Origin: Daucus carota subsp. sativus
Lineage: Eukaryota > Streptophyta > Magnoliopsida > Apiales > Apiaceae
Direction of reading: 5' to 3'
DNA length: 64,000 nt
Assembly (NCBI RefSeq): GCF_001625215.2
Contig: NC_030381.2
Location: 54,175,214-54,239,213, forward strand
In this document: one piece after another, positions 46,916-58,901 of the stretch
Layout: every line of letters starts with the position of its first letter
How positions within the stretch are numbered: position 1 is the first letter of the stretch
The notes under the pieces: model-generated
The model's database searches: none
Seen by the model: the letters and a program-made list of their open reading frames with translations, nothing else
Told to the model about the DNA's origin: nothing
Position numbers and translations under genes: made by a program

Positions 46916-49607
46916 ATTTACGTTTAAGATACCTAATGACTAATGTTTTCAAAAAGAACGTATAAAATGGAATAAAAGACCACCAGCTTGATGGATTAAT
47001 ACATCACCAACTTGGGTTGAATCAAATTCGAATTAAAGTTGCAATCACTTAGAAGTTTATGTAAGTTTGAATACTTTTTAAAAAAAAATAAAAAAATTTG
47101 TATATAATTTTTTCTCCCCTAAATTCATACAGTTGTTCAAACCAAACTCCAAATCGTTTTCGAGCCTATTGACATTATTTTCACCAAGTCAAATTTCAAC
47201 AATTCAATTTAAATTATAAGAAATTTGAATTTTCGGAGTTAAAGGAGACAGGTAAAGCTGTACAAAAGTTGAAGAATTTCCATATCCTGTAGGCGTGTGA
47301 CCACAGCATCAGAAGATTGACAGAAGATGCAAATCTCTGAACAAATTCAAGTTCATTGAACCTGGACTCTTTTCCTGCTCTACCCTCGTTTTTCGTGCAC
47401 CCGTTTTTGTGGACATGCGTTGAAAAACACCGAACTAATTAATAATCCAATTATTTCATTATTTTATTTCTGAATATTTATCCCCTTAATTGTGGCCTAT
47501 AATAAACTTTGTTAAAATTGAGCAAAGATATGGTTTAATCAAGGACACAACCGTCAGATATTTAATGCTGCAGTGTGTGGGCGCAATCCACCTTTATATT
47601 CTAACGATTACTCCTCTCCGTCCCACTTTACATAAGTGGTTTACTGTTTACACGTATTTTAATATGTTCGATAAATTCAAGTTGAATTTTTTTGGGTTCG
47701 ACTCGAATTCAAGTTGACTCGTAATCAACCCCAAAAAAATAATTATTTTCAGATGAATTCGGATTATCAAGAATTAACCTAAAACTAATATATAATATAA
47801 ATATTATGTATATTTATATGAATACATGTATTTGTATTATTTTTATAAAATTTATTAGTTAAGTTTATTTAAAAATATTTATTTAGATTAAAATGATATT
47901 ATTTATTATTTAAAGGAATATTTATCAATAAATATTATGTGTCGGGTCCGGTTCGGTTTACCCGTGAGTAGTGCGGGTTGGATATTCTGATCCAATAAAA
48001 TTTTGAGTCTGATAAATTTTCTAACCGGCGACTATCAACCCGACTCAAACTAATACACGAAATTATCGGCCCTACCTTTGTTGCTCATTAAATGATATTT
48101 TATTTAAAATTGTTTTTTCTCATGTTATGGACTCCCTTTAACATTAAAAGCAAGAAATACATAATTGCAATATCGTATATAACAAAATAGTCTATAAAAT
48201 TGAAGACATTTATTTGCGAAGTAATCATTAAAATAATATGTCATTATACCTCAAAAAATATTCAAGATTAATATTAAGTAGTTACAACTCATTGATTGAA
48301 AAATATGACTTAAAAAATAACTTTACATTAAAATTTTGAAATTTAGATTATTATGATATTAACATTTTTTTATTAATTACTATTTATGATGAAAAACAAT
48401 CACTTACAAGATGTGACATAATTAAAAGATTGAAAAATAATTAACTTTGCCACTGAGACCTGAAGTTAAGGCTGAATTGTGAGATATTGAGTATGTGGAT
48501 TTGGTGCCGTCCTGGAAATTTTTTGCCTCTAAACAGCGAATTTTTGTGTGTTGTTTACCTCCATTTACTAAATTTCTAGATACGTCCTTGCCAAGCAGGG
48601 ATAAGAAATAGTCGTAGTAATGATGACTAAGTAATTTTAGGTGAAATTGAGAAGAACATAGTAGAGTAGAAGACTGACTCACAAGTTTCTTATTTCTATC
48701 TAACCAAAGGAATCCCCTTTGGTTAGATTTGAATGTTCCCTTATGAATTATTTTATTGATTCTAGTTGATAAAATAATGAATTTTATAGCTATTTATTAA
48801 TGGCTCAAATCCAAGATAGACAGTTAGTTTTGTTATATTTATTTAAGTTAGGATTCACTCGATTTTTGTGTAATTTGATGCAGGTATTGGATACGGGCTT
48901 TGGAGTAGAGGAGTCGAGGATGCTTGAAGAGGGTTTATCTTTTTAATATTTAAAGCCTTATTTTCTAAGCTTCTGGGGACATCTTGCATGACTTTCAGTT
49001 TGAAAATAAACTTTCTTGAATGAAAGAATTCTCTTAATGCAGCTATTGTATTTTATACAATTCATTTACGTGTATGCAGACCCTGACAAAAAAAAATAAT
49101 AATAATACTACGTATTTTGAATTTCGTTTCTAAAACTTTTTGGCTACACGACACACAAATATATTTTAATGAGTTGATTTATGTGCAGAGAGGATTTCAT
49201 TATATTAAGACGGATGGAATCCATCACAGGTTATATACCTAAATTTGGAAAAAAAAATTAAGTATGATGGTATATATCCAAATAAAAAATAGGAGAAAAT
49301 CTTAGCATCGGTTCATTTTAAGAGGAAGGATCGTCTTAACATCGGTTAATTAAGAAGGATCAACATCAATTAAGTCTCGAATCCCTCCCAAAAAATCTAA
49401 CCGAATATCCAATAATAAAGCATCTCGGAATAACTAAAAAACCCAATTAAAATCTGACGAGACACAGAATTTAACGCAAAGTAAATAAAGTACGTGGACA
49501 CCGAACCCATCACGCACATACACGTGATCCCGTCCAAATACATTCCTTTCATCACTCCTCGTTTCATTACAATATCATATTTAACGTACATGTCTAGATT
49601 TTCTATC
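46916..49607. other. Intergenic repeat-rich DNA
   Basis: No supported gene. An 86-codon minus-strand frame at 48422-48682 has no recognisable domain. Includes a CTCCGTCCCACTTTAC fragment near 47615 that looks like one end of a CTCCCTCC element. Confidence 0.5.
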
Positions 49608-49924
49608 TATATAATCCCTCGTTACGTACCCTCCTTCATTCACCCTCGTAAACCCACCTCAACAAACGAGGGCAAAGCATTGTCTGTGTTTTATCGCAAA
49701 ATTCACCGTAAGTCCTCGTCTTTTCGATTCGGGTGTATTCAATTCGGATTTACGGGTTTTGTACGAGTTATTCTTGAACGGGAGAAATTTACGGGTTTTT
49801 GTGATTTTGATTATTGTTACTAGGAAGGTGGTAGGTAAAATAATAGTGCACCTAGAAATTATATTTTTGATTAATTTTTTACGATAATTTAACTGATTTT
49901 TTTTTTTTGGTGCAGTTAAGAACC
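49608..49924 (+). promoter_or_regulatory. TATA box and 5' UTR intron of the cyclotransferase gene
   Basis: TATATAAT near 49608 precedes a leader that reads into a good donor (ACC then GTAAGTCC at 49708). The matching acceptor GGTGCAG ends at 49915, nine bases before the ATG. An intron in the 5' UTR is therefore likely. Confidence 0.6.
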
Positions 49925-52005
49925 ATGGTTTTGTGGGTTTTTGGGTATGGCTCTCTGGTGTGGAACTTTGGGTTTGAGTATGATGAGAAAGTGATTGGTT
50001 TTATTAAGGACTACAAGCGTGTTTTCGATCTTGGTTAGTATTTGAGGCCAGATGAATATTAGTATTTTTTTCGATTTCGATGAATTTGTGGGATAATAAT
50101 TGTTGTTTGATTTGTTGCAGCGTGTATTGATCACAGAGGGACGCCTGAACATCCTGCAAGAACTTGCACACTGGAATACGAGGAAGGAGCCATTTGCGTA
50201 AGTGTTTACTCCTTGTGGTTGTTATTGATGCTGTGCTATGTTGTAGTTTTCGGAGATTTGGGTTCTTCAAATCTGTAATTTTACGACATTAAGTTAACAG
50301 TTATGGTAAAACCTCCAAATCTGTAATTTTGCCACTTTGTGTAATATGTGAAGTTGACGGTTCCCTGAAACCTTTAAATCTGTAATTGTATGGCCTAAAA
50401 CCTTCAAAACTGTAACTGTATGACTTGTGTAGCATGTGAAGTTAACATCTTCAAATCTGCAATTCTACGACATTGTGTAACATGTGAAGTTAACAATTCT
50501 CGTAAAACCTTCGTTGCTGACCTAAAACCTTCAAAGTTGTAATTGTATGACTTGTGTAGCATTTTGTGATAAAACCTTTGCGACTTTGTGTAACGTGTGA
50601 AGTTGGTAGTTCTCCTGAAACCGTAAAACCGTAATGTAGTATTCCCTCCGTCCCTTTTTACATGTCCCTTTTGAAAAAAAAATTTGTCCCAAATTACTTG
50701 TCCACTTTTTTGTATGTTTTTTCAAAATGTAACAACTTCCAATGTTTGACTAGCATATATATATACACAACTCTATCTAATTCATTACATTTATTAGGGA
50801 TATGTATGAAAACAAGACATTCACCTAACATTTTCTTAAGATGCGTTATTTTTTCAAAAGGGACAAGTAAAAGGGGACGGAGGGAGTATATTTTAGCAAG
50901 ATATACCTGACCTATTTGTAAATGCCATTTTCTTTTGCATTAGCCTAAGACTATGATTTCTTTCAGTGGGGTGTAGCTTACTGCATTCGAGGTGGTCTGG
51001 AGAAAGAAAGAGCTGCAATGGAGGTAGGCCTTTCTGGAAATAAAAGAGTCGATTTCGTTCTGTAATTGAATTTTCGTTTAAAAATAGCTTTGATAAAACT
51101 TAGGTACTGATCTGATTCTTTTTTTTCCCAGTATCTAGAGCGAAGAGAGTGCGAGTATGATAGAAAGACGATTGTCGAATTCTTCAAGGCAAGTACATTT
51201 GTAATTCTATGCTGTTATATACATGATTTCATTTTCATTAACAAGTTTCTTCGCGAGAATGTGCCCCTTATTATATTTTCATGTGATTTCCTTCTCCAGG
51301 AAGAAGATTCGGAACAACCTGCTATCACTGGAATGCTAGTGTAAGATACTAACCAAAGATATCTATATTGCATCGGAGATAATTTATAACATTTAACTTA
51401 CATATATGGAAAGATTCTCAATTTTGATTATATTTTCTGCAGTTTCACATCTACTCCAGACAAAGTGTCGAATAGGTACTACCTAGGGCCTGCCCCGTTG
51501 GAGGATATGGCGAGGTGCGGTTTCATAGATTACACTGCTGCTTGACATTTGTCGCTATTTTGGCTTGCTCTACTTGTGTGTTTACTTTTTTCTTCGTCGA
51601 TAGCTAATCCTCTTAATTGGTTCTGCAATCAGGCAAATTGCGACAGCACATGGTCCCTGTGGAAACAACAGAGACTATATCTTCTTGTTGGAGAAAGCCC
51701 TGTTTAATATTGGTAAGCATCCTGTCTCGTACTTTTGAGGTTCGTGATGCTACCTTTTCATGCTTGGTTTAACTTATGTGACTTGAATCGATGCATCAGG
51801 CCACGAAGATGACATGATAATAGAGCTTGCGGCTGAAGTGAGGAAATATACTGAAATCACCAGTATTGTGAAAGCCACTGGTGTTGTGAAATCGAATGAT
51901 AGAAGGTTAACTGGAATCACTGGATCATCCAGTCCCCGCGGTGTGCACATGTCGTCTCCTCTTAAACTGCTCCCACTCCAAGAAGCTGTTGCCACTGATT
52001 CGTGA
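49925..52005 (+). CDS. Gamma-glutamylcyclotransferase, ChaC type (GGCT2)
   Basis: Cytosolic enzyme that cleaves the gamma-glutamyl unit of glutathione to 5-oxoproline and Cys-Gly, so it acts in glutathione turnover. Exons are 49925-50033, 50121-50197, 50967-51023, 51132-51188, 51301-51341, 51443-51514, 51633-51712 and 51800-52005, in phase, giving 232 residues. Family marks are the N-terminal substrate loop [38 protein letters not shown] carrying the presumed catalytic Glu-87, the YYLGP motif, and [18 protein letters not shown]. From memory it corresponds to the GGCT2;2-type gene At4g31290. Intron 4 uses a GC donor (AAG then GCAAGT). Intron 2 holds a Stowaway-like MITE and a set of AAAACCTTCAAATCTGTAA repeats. 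Confidence 0.95.
50262..50640. repeat. Irregular tandem repeats in cyclotransferase intron 2
   Basis: Several diverged units contain AAACCTTCAAATCTGTAATT, TGACTTGTGTA and CATGTGAAGTTAAC. Low copy number; the unit is about 55-65 bp. Confidence 0.65.
50642..50886. mobile_element. Stowaway-like MITE in cyclotransferase intron 2
   Basis: About 245 bp with ends TTCCCTCCGTCCC and GGGGACGGAGGGAG, flanked by TA. Confidence 0.88.
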
Positions 52006-52920
52006 TCCGATTGCATATTGAAATTGGAAGAGCCTCCGTAATCAACCCATAATACCTATCATAGTCCCCGCTAATTACAGCAACCGTGCACTTCATTTTT
52101 CGAGCATTAGACTAATCAGGGGAGTGAAAAGATACTGACAAGTCAGTGAAAGGTATATGTAATGTCAAGTGCAAGTGATTTGTTCGAATGATTAAATGAA
52201 ATATACTCTGTTATGATTTTCAAGTTCTTACATTGTTTTTGTGCATAATCATGTCGATCTGAATTCGAATCTGTTCAGTTTCTTGTGAGTAGTATGAAGC
52301 TGCTGGTCTGAAAATCAGTATGTTCTCGTTACCGACGTGTGCTCAATCTAAAACCGTGCGGGCTCAATCCAAATCGAACAATATCAGATCTAAAACCGTC
52401 CGAGCTCAGTCCAATTCGAACAAATTGTGAAGTTAGGATTGACTATGCTTTGCTTTTGTTCGATAGGATCCTCAAGAGAACCAAACTAAATGAGGTTTAT
52501 CCATTTGAACCATACAAATGCAACGCGAATAGCTTTGGTTTATCTTGTTATGCTATACATTTTTAGGTTTACATTTTTCGATATCATTTGGAGCAAAAGA
52601 AACGACAAATGGATCAAGAAGAGAAGGATTGCGCTTCAAACATCATTTACCATAGCCACTGAAGTTGTACAGGAAATTTACAAAAAAACCTCAAGACATC
52701 ACAAATCTCAAGCGCTTTAGCTAAGAGTGCTACAAATGGTACTAGTTGGTAGAGCCAAAGTGTTTTCTATGATAGGAAAAACCAATAATCTCAAGTCACT
52801 TTCCAATCCACCAGATTGTTGCGCACTGATAAAATTAAAGAACATCTGCTTTACCAATCCCATAACAATTTTAAACAAACAGTGGCCAAAGCGAAAAGGT
52901 AATGAGCGTAGAAGGTCCGC
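52006..52920. other. Convergent spacer between cyclotransferase and PBA1
   Basis: 3' UTRs of the two genes; no gene found. Open frames here overlap the PBA1 3' end in antisense or are short and featureless. A repeated phrase ATCTAAAACCGT and GCTCA(A/G)TCCAA(T/A)TCGAACAA occurs at 52343-52428. Confidence 0.5.
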
Positions 52921-55900
52921 TTATATATTCATTGGCTCAGGAGCAGGTGCGTTTAGAATATCGAGCAAAGAGTTCTGGGGCTCAAGTTCTTCATGCCACA
53001 ATGGGAGAGTATCACCAGGATAAAAGTTTCTAGTAACTCCGTCCGAGTTTATCTGGAACGGGAAATCAATAATAAGATGACAGAAATGAAAGGAATAACA
53101 TATACAACCATCCAGTTTCAGACGCATGTGTATCTGTAAAGAAATTGGAAAAGGCAAACTAGATAGAAGTAAATAATCTTACAATGACTGTTCGGACAAC
53201 ACCACCACTAGCACCATCTCGAGCAATAGCTAGGGAAACTGCCTTGACAACCAATTGCTGCAAAAGAAAAAAAAAGAAGACAAGTGTTAAAAAATAATTT
53301 TGGGTCTAGCATTCAACATCTCCTAGGTATCTGGGCTTCAGCAGCTGATTGCCAAGAGATATATACACAGAAACATGAACAAACATTTGTATAACTTTCC
53401 AAGTTATCAAAGCATGATACTGAACTTTAGACCGTCAAGGAAGATATAATTTCAAGGGAACCAAGTTTAACATCTTATATCTGCACTATAGTAGACATGC
53501 TTTATCCAAGTGCCTGAAAGCGGTACAAACTAAAGGCACAGAACAGCCTTGGTTTTAAATATGCTCCAAAGTTTTTACATCTTTTCTTCAAACTTTCAGA
53601 TTAGATATTTCTATATAGGTTTATATAACAAGAAAGTGGTGCACAAGAAGTAAATACCTCGGCCTCATCCTTGCTCATTCCCTCCTTCCATGCCTGATCA
53701 AAGAATCCATACAAGTAACTCGAACCGGACCCTGCAGAGTACCACAGCCCACAGGCATTATGAAAAACTCAAACAGTGATAATTAATACATGGCACCACT
53801 GAAGTCCAGTTTACATCGACTCTACTACTTTTTTGCAATATAAAATAAATAAGTAAAAATTGACAAGGAACCTTTTAGAAGTAAACCCCGGGTGTGGACC
53901 TACTAGACCCAACACCAAGTAAATCGAGTGCTTATGCAATATAAAATATTTATGGTAAGAGAAATATAAACGTATTATCACATCATATTTTTATATAATT
54001 CTATTATCAGCATTATAAATTGGGTTTATTTATACTTCATCTACATTTACCATGAACAAATACAATAAGAGAAACAGTGAAACACAGAAAGATCAAAGAT
54101 GACTGTCACACTTATGCCACAACCTAATCAAGACAAAGTAAATACAAATATACCAGCCTATACAGATGAATATGGATGATGATCTTTTCTTAATTATCAT
54201 ATCCAACTTGTAACCTTGTCCATCTTAAATTCCTCAGATTGGTGTCTAAGAGTTCACCAACTGGAAAGGCCACTGATGAGGGACAGGGGCCAAGATAGGG
54301 TTTTGGACAATACTTTGTAAAATCCTCATGCAAGAGAGTGAAAATTAACCACATACAATTCTCATATAATAAACTGTTGAATGACAAAGTATGATCCCCT
54401 ATTTATAATTAAACTAAACTACTTGCCTAATCCAAATTAAAGTCTTAAAGATAACCAACTAAAATTTAAAAAAAAACTGCTCCTACTTTAAAAGATTCCA
54501 ACGTCATTTATAATTGCATTAGCCACAGTCATAATATTTTGACCATAGTTACATAGGACTGGGTTCGATTCGAAACGGGGAACGAAATCGGGTACGTGGA
54601 ACATTAGTTTTAGTGAATCTGGTACGATGGAACGTATAGGTACGATGGAACGTATGGGTACGATTGGTCCTTTTAAAAAGAATTCTATAATCATATATAT
54701 AAATTCCATTATAATATACAATTTTAGTTGATAATTTATACATTTATAATTTTTTATAAAGAAAAAGATATTGAATACCAAATAAAAGTACACATTTATT
54801 GATAAAATAAATTACTTATCATATGACATAGACATGGATCTATTGTTCAAAACAAGAATGAAGTGTGTTCTTGCGGGTCGTCACTTCCGGCGATCTGGGT
54901 CGCGACCCTGAACGTTTCCGTTCGCGTTTCCGACCGTATCGGGTACGAACGATCTAGATCGCGGTTCGTGGCAGCGTACCCGTTTCCTTGTATCTATGAT
55001 TTTGACACATGCTTTCTAGAGATGTAGTGACAGGAAATATGGAGTTCAAAGCACTACAAGTATTAAGATAGAAAAGAACCTCCAATGGCAAAAGGCTGCT
55101 CTATAATTGTTCCCCCGAGCGGGACTCCATATATCTTGCCTCCTTCATACTTGTCCCATCCACCAACAATTATACCAGTTTGCAGCATGTTCTGTGATAC
55201 TTATAAATCACATTACTCGGAGATTTCATAGATATAAAATCAGGGGGGAAGATAAGAGTTGGGATCAGAATTGACTATTCACGCACAATAGCAGAAGCCT
55301 CAGCATTACAGCTACATGTTTCACAAACATATCTTTTTAAATTTAAAACAATACTTTTTTCCAAAAGTGAGAGAAGAATACCCTCTGTTACCCAGAGTCT
55401 CATGCTATTCAATCTTTCGTGATACGATGCCAGATACGAAAAAGGTATTACATATCCAATCCTTCCTGTTGCGATCAGAAATTTCTTACTTAAGCAATTC
55501 AACCTATATATCCATATCCATTTCCAACTTATATGTATGGAGCAAGACCTTTACTGCAATTACACACATATATATTCGACTGATTTTGGTGTTTTGATGG
55601 CAATATCGTAATAGACATCATATCAGAACATATAGAATATATAGTATCACAGTTGCATACCAGGTCCTAGCGCTTATGTCCAATTTTGGATCTACATCCC
55701 TAAAATCCTAAAATTGGGAATCTGACTCATTATCTATCTTCTATGCACTTAGGCAGCACCTAGACAGATTGGACATAGACTTTAGTTGTGATCTTTTGGT
55801 ATTTATCTTACAGTAAATCTTCATTTACTAATCCTCCGATAATTATTTTACAGATAACCAACAATCTAAAATTTATTTATTGCTAACATCAAAACTTGCC

Positions 55901-57785
55901 AAACCCTGTGAGAGAATGGCTACTAAAAAGCAAGTAAGACTCATTCTGTGATAGGCTAGTAGGGAAGCTTCAACAGTATAAAGGTTTTCCCATAATGCTT
56001 ATGTAGAGTCTACAAAACACTACCGGTAATTAAATTATGTTAGTCATAATCCAATTTTGTTGCATCAAATTTCCCTTCAATAATGATGTTGAAATAACTG
56101 AGAACGGAATTAATACAACTAAATTATAGGAGTCACAATTATGTCAAATGTTATTACACCTAAAAGATTAAATAACAGTTACATGGAAATGCAAAAATAT
56201 TTTAACAATCAAACCTTGTTGTTATACGACAATAGCCTAACAAGATTCGCTGCAACTTTTACAGTTGCAGGCTGCCCCAACTGGATCCTGCAAGGACAGA
56301 ACCTCATTATCTGATAGACATAAGACAAAACATTACAAATTGACAAAAGCTATATGCACTATAAAGTAACCCAAATGGCAGTAATTTAACTTGATGCATA
56401 GATGAATAGACCGACATGCAGGATAAAATCAGTACAGAACATACCACTTTCTGTGGTCAAACACCCAATGCATTTTAGATTCCAGTATAGGGATGGGATT
56501 CTGAACTATAGTTGAAGTGCAGCAAATGAGTTTGACCTAGTCAAATATAATATTCCCCACTTCCAGAACTAACATCGTCCAATAATTACACTAGAAAATG
56601 TATTTCAATCAACATACAATTGTGGAAACATAAACAAAATCTCCACCAGATAATAGCTTCATTATGCATCAACCAAAAATGTTTTCCTAGCTAATTACTC
56701 TGTAGCTCTGTGTGCATTCAATATAAGGAATAGGCCTTTATCATCTACCTCTACTCTTACTATATATTTTCCGCACACTCTAAATCCCACACTCAAATAT
56801 CTAAAACCATATTTGATTTTATCAAAATCAAAACAAAAAATGCTCAAAGCATGAGCTGATCTAAATGATGTAAACCCAAAAACAAAACTAGGAAATAAAA
56901 ATGTACAGAGACGCAAGACAGTGATCACTCACGTGTGTTGATGGAGAAAATATCGAACATAATCAGATACAATTTGTGAATCAGCTGCCTGAAAAATTCA
57001 CACAAACATCCAAACATACAATAAGAGTAGGAACCATGAAAACCCAGCAACCACATAACCTTATCCGTCATACTCATTAATACTCAGCAAACACACAATT
57101 GTCAAATCGAGTGAAACTATATAGATAATTTCACTCCAAAAATACGAGACACTCCTCCCAAAAATCACTCACAGCATTCTCCTCCATTTCAATGTAGGTC
57201 ACAATTTCAAATTCTACGAGTTTCTACATTAGTGTAGCATCACTAGTTGCAATATTAAAATTTAAGTCAATCACATTTCACACTTTACAGAATCCACATT
57301 ATACCTCATATGTCAAAAACTACAACCTAAACCCGCCAATTAAACTTGCAGTCATACTTCACAACATCCACATTACACCCGAACACCCGAAAACTACAAC
57401 CTAAACCGCCTATTAAACACCTAGTCATACTTCACAACATCCACATTACACCGAAAACTCGAAAACTATGCCAAAAACACTAAACAAAGTCCACGAGAGC
57501 CCGAAAACATACCGAACCGGACCGGCAAATGTACACATTATCAGTGAGCTGAGTGATCTTATCCGACGCCCTATTCGCCACATACATACCTATCCAATCC
57601 AAATTCAATCACATAAGCAACAGTTAATCAATAAAACACTCAATTCAATTAAAATTATCCCAAAAAAACAAGAAATTACCAGTGCTAGTTCTGGAGTCGG
57701 CGCCGAGGACGACACCGCCGTCGTAAGTGACGCCGATGATCGTTGTTCCCATTGAGTGCGGGGCGTTTAGATCCATATTTTCCAT
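52921..57785 (-). CDS. PBA1: 20S proteasome subunit beta-1 (PBA1)
   Basis: Catalytic beta-1 (caspase-like) subunit of the 20S core. Exons are 57785-57680, 57589-57513, 56988-56933, 56287-56215, 55191-55080, 53731-53658, 53257-53183 and 53052-52921, in phase, giving 234 residues. The propeptide is very short. Cleavage after HSMG exposes the nucleophile Thr (residue 14 from the first ATG), and Asp17, Arg19 and Lys33 of the mature numbering are all present ([13 protein letters not shown]). [27 protein letters not shown] and [10 protein letters not shown] are typical. A second in-frame ATG at 57776 (MDLNAPHS) matches the start I recall in Arabidopsis At4g31300 and may be the real one. The intron between exons 5 and 6 (53732-55079) carries a transposon remnant. 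Confidence 0.96.
54546..55006. mobile_element. Transposon remnant in PBA1 intron 5
   Basis: A region rich in GGTACG, GATGGAACG and CGATCTAGATCG words lies in a calm intron. Its ends CATAGTTACATAGGA-CTGGGT and, inverted, CATAGATACAAGGAAACGGGT look related. The GC-rich right part (TCGGGTACGAACGATCTAGATCG) is unlike its surroundings. It is probably a non-autonomous hAT-like element; the boundaries are tentative. Confidence 0.5.
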
Positions 57786-58901
57786 TTTTGTTAATTGAAT
57801 ATCTCAAAAATAAAATCCTAATTTCTTGAAGAACAAGAAGAAGAAGAGACGAACAAATGTATATCCGTTGCGGGATAAAACGAGGTTGGTCCTTCGGTAT
57901 AAGCTCTGTTCCAAAATTCGATTAATCACGATTAATCACCGATTATTCATGTTCACGAACCGATTAAAAATAAATTAAATATATGATTATTTACCATATT
58001 AACGAATTTTTTTCATTATTATATTTCTTTTATTAATTTCTGATTAATTTTAAAAAAAATTAACTGATTTATCAATTACACTCTCATTTGAATAAAAAAA
58101 TAATAAGATAAGTTGGAGTCAGCGTTACACTCTCATTTAAATAAAAAGAAATGATAAGATAAGTTGGAGTCGACGGCTCTGATAGGGTTCCCTCATCTGG
58201 GTTCCCTCATCTGGGAGGTTAATCCCACATCTCAACACCGAATTAATTAAAGATCCTAAAAAATCCCAACACTGAGTTAATTAAAGGCCCCCATAATCTT
58301 CACAGCTAGAGAATCTGAACACAAATAACTATTATCAGAATTATCATCCAATACACGGTCATTAATTTTTAGAAATTGAATTACAGGACACCGTTGGAAG
58401 ATGTTCTTCCATCGGATTGAACAAAATTTGGAGAATTTGTTTTTCTTCCTCCTACTGATGCAGCATTTTCTCCTACTTGATTAAACTTGTTTTTTTTCGT
58501 CTCTGTAATGCAACATTTTCTCGTCACTTTTTGCATCGTAAAAATTCGCTCTTAAAGTAGCATGAAGTCAACTAACTTTTATAACTAGTAATCTGTTCTG
58601 ATAAATCTCGGAGTGAGCTACGGTGCATTCAAACACAATACACCGAGCTCTAACATTGTTTAAGAAACACATGTATACATCTGCAAGTTCTCATCGAAAT
58701 TCCACTTGCAATATAAAAGCTATATAAAATCACAATCCTCACCCACCTATATATACTACACAAGATTCTTTGGTCCAAGTCCAGAGACGATGATACTGTC
58801 TTGCTTTGTGCGGATAGTGGAACAATGGTGAGCTCAGACGTGACAGATTATTAACCACTAAGAACGTGTATATTCTTAATTTCGTATCTTTTGTTTGTAT
58901 A
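57786..58901. other. Spacer between PBA1 and arabinokinase
   Basis: PBA1 promoter and arabinokinase 3' UTR. Contains a tandem duplication of about 55 bp (ACACTCTCATTT, AAGATAAGTTGGAGTC twice; 58076-58171) and a direct duplication of GGGTTCCCTCATCTG at 58186-58218. No gene. Confidence 0.6.

Noticed and set aside
48422-48682. 86-codon minus-strand frame
   Set aside because: No recognisable domain, no promoter or splice context, and repeat-rich surroundings; too weak to call.
52727-53023. 98-codon plus-strand frame
   Set aside because: Its right half is antisense to the last PBA1 exon, whose protein match is certain.
57468-57755. 95-codon plus-strand frame
   Set aside because: Antisense to PBA1 exons 1 and 2.
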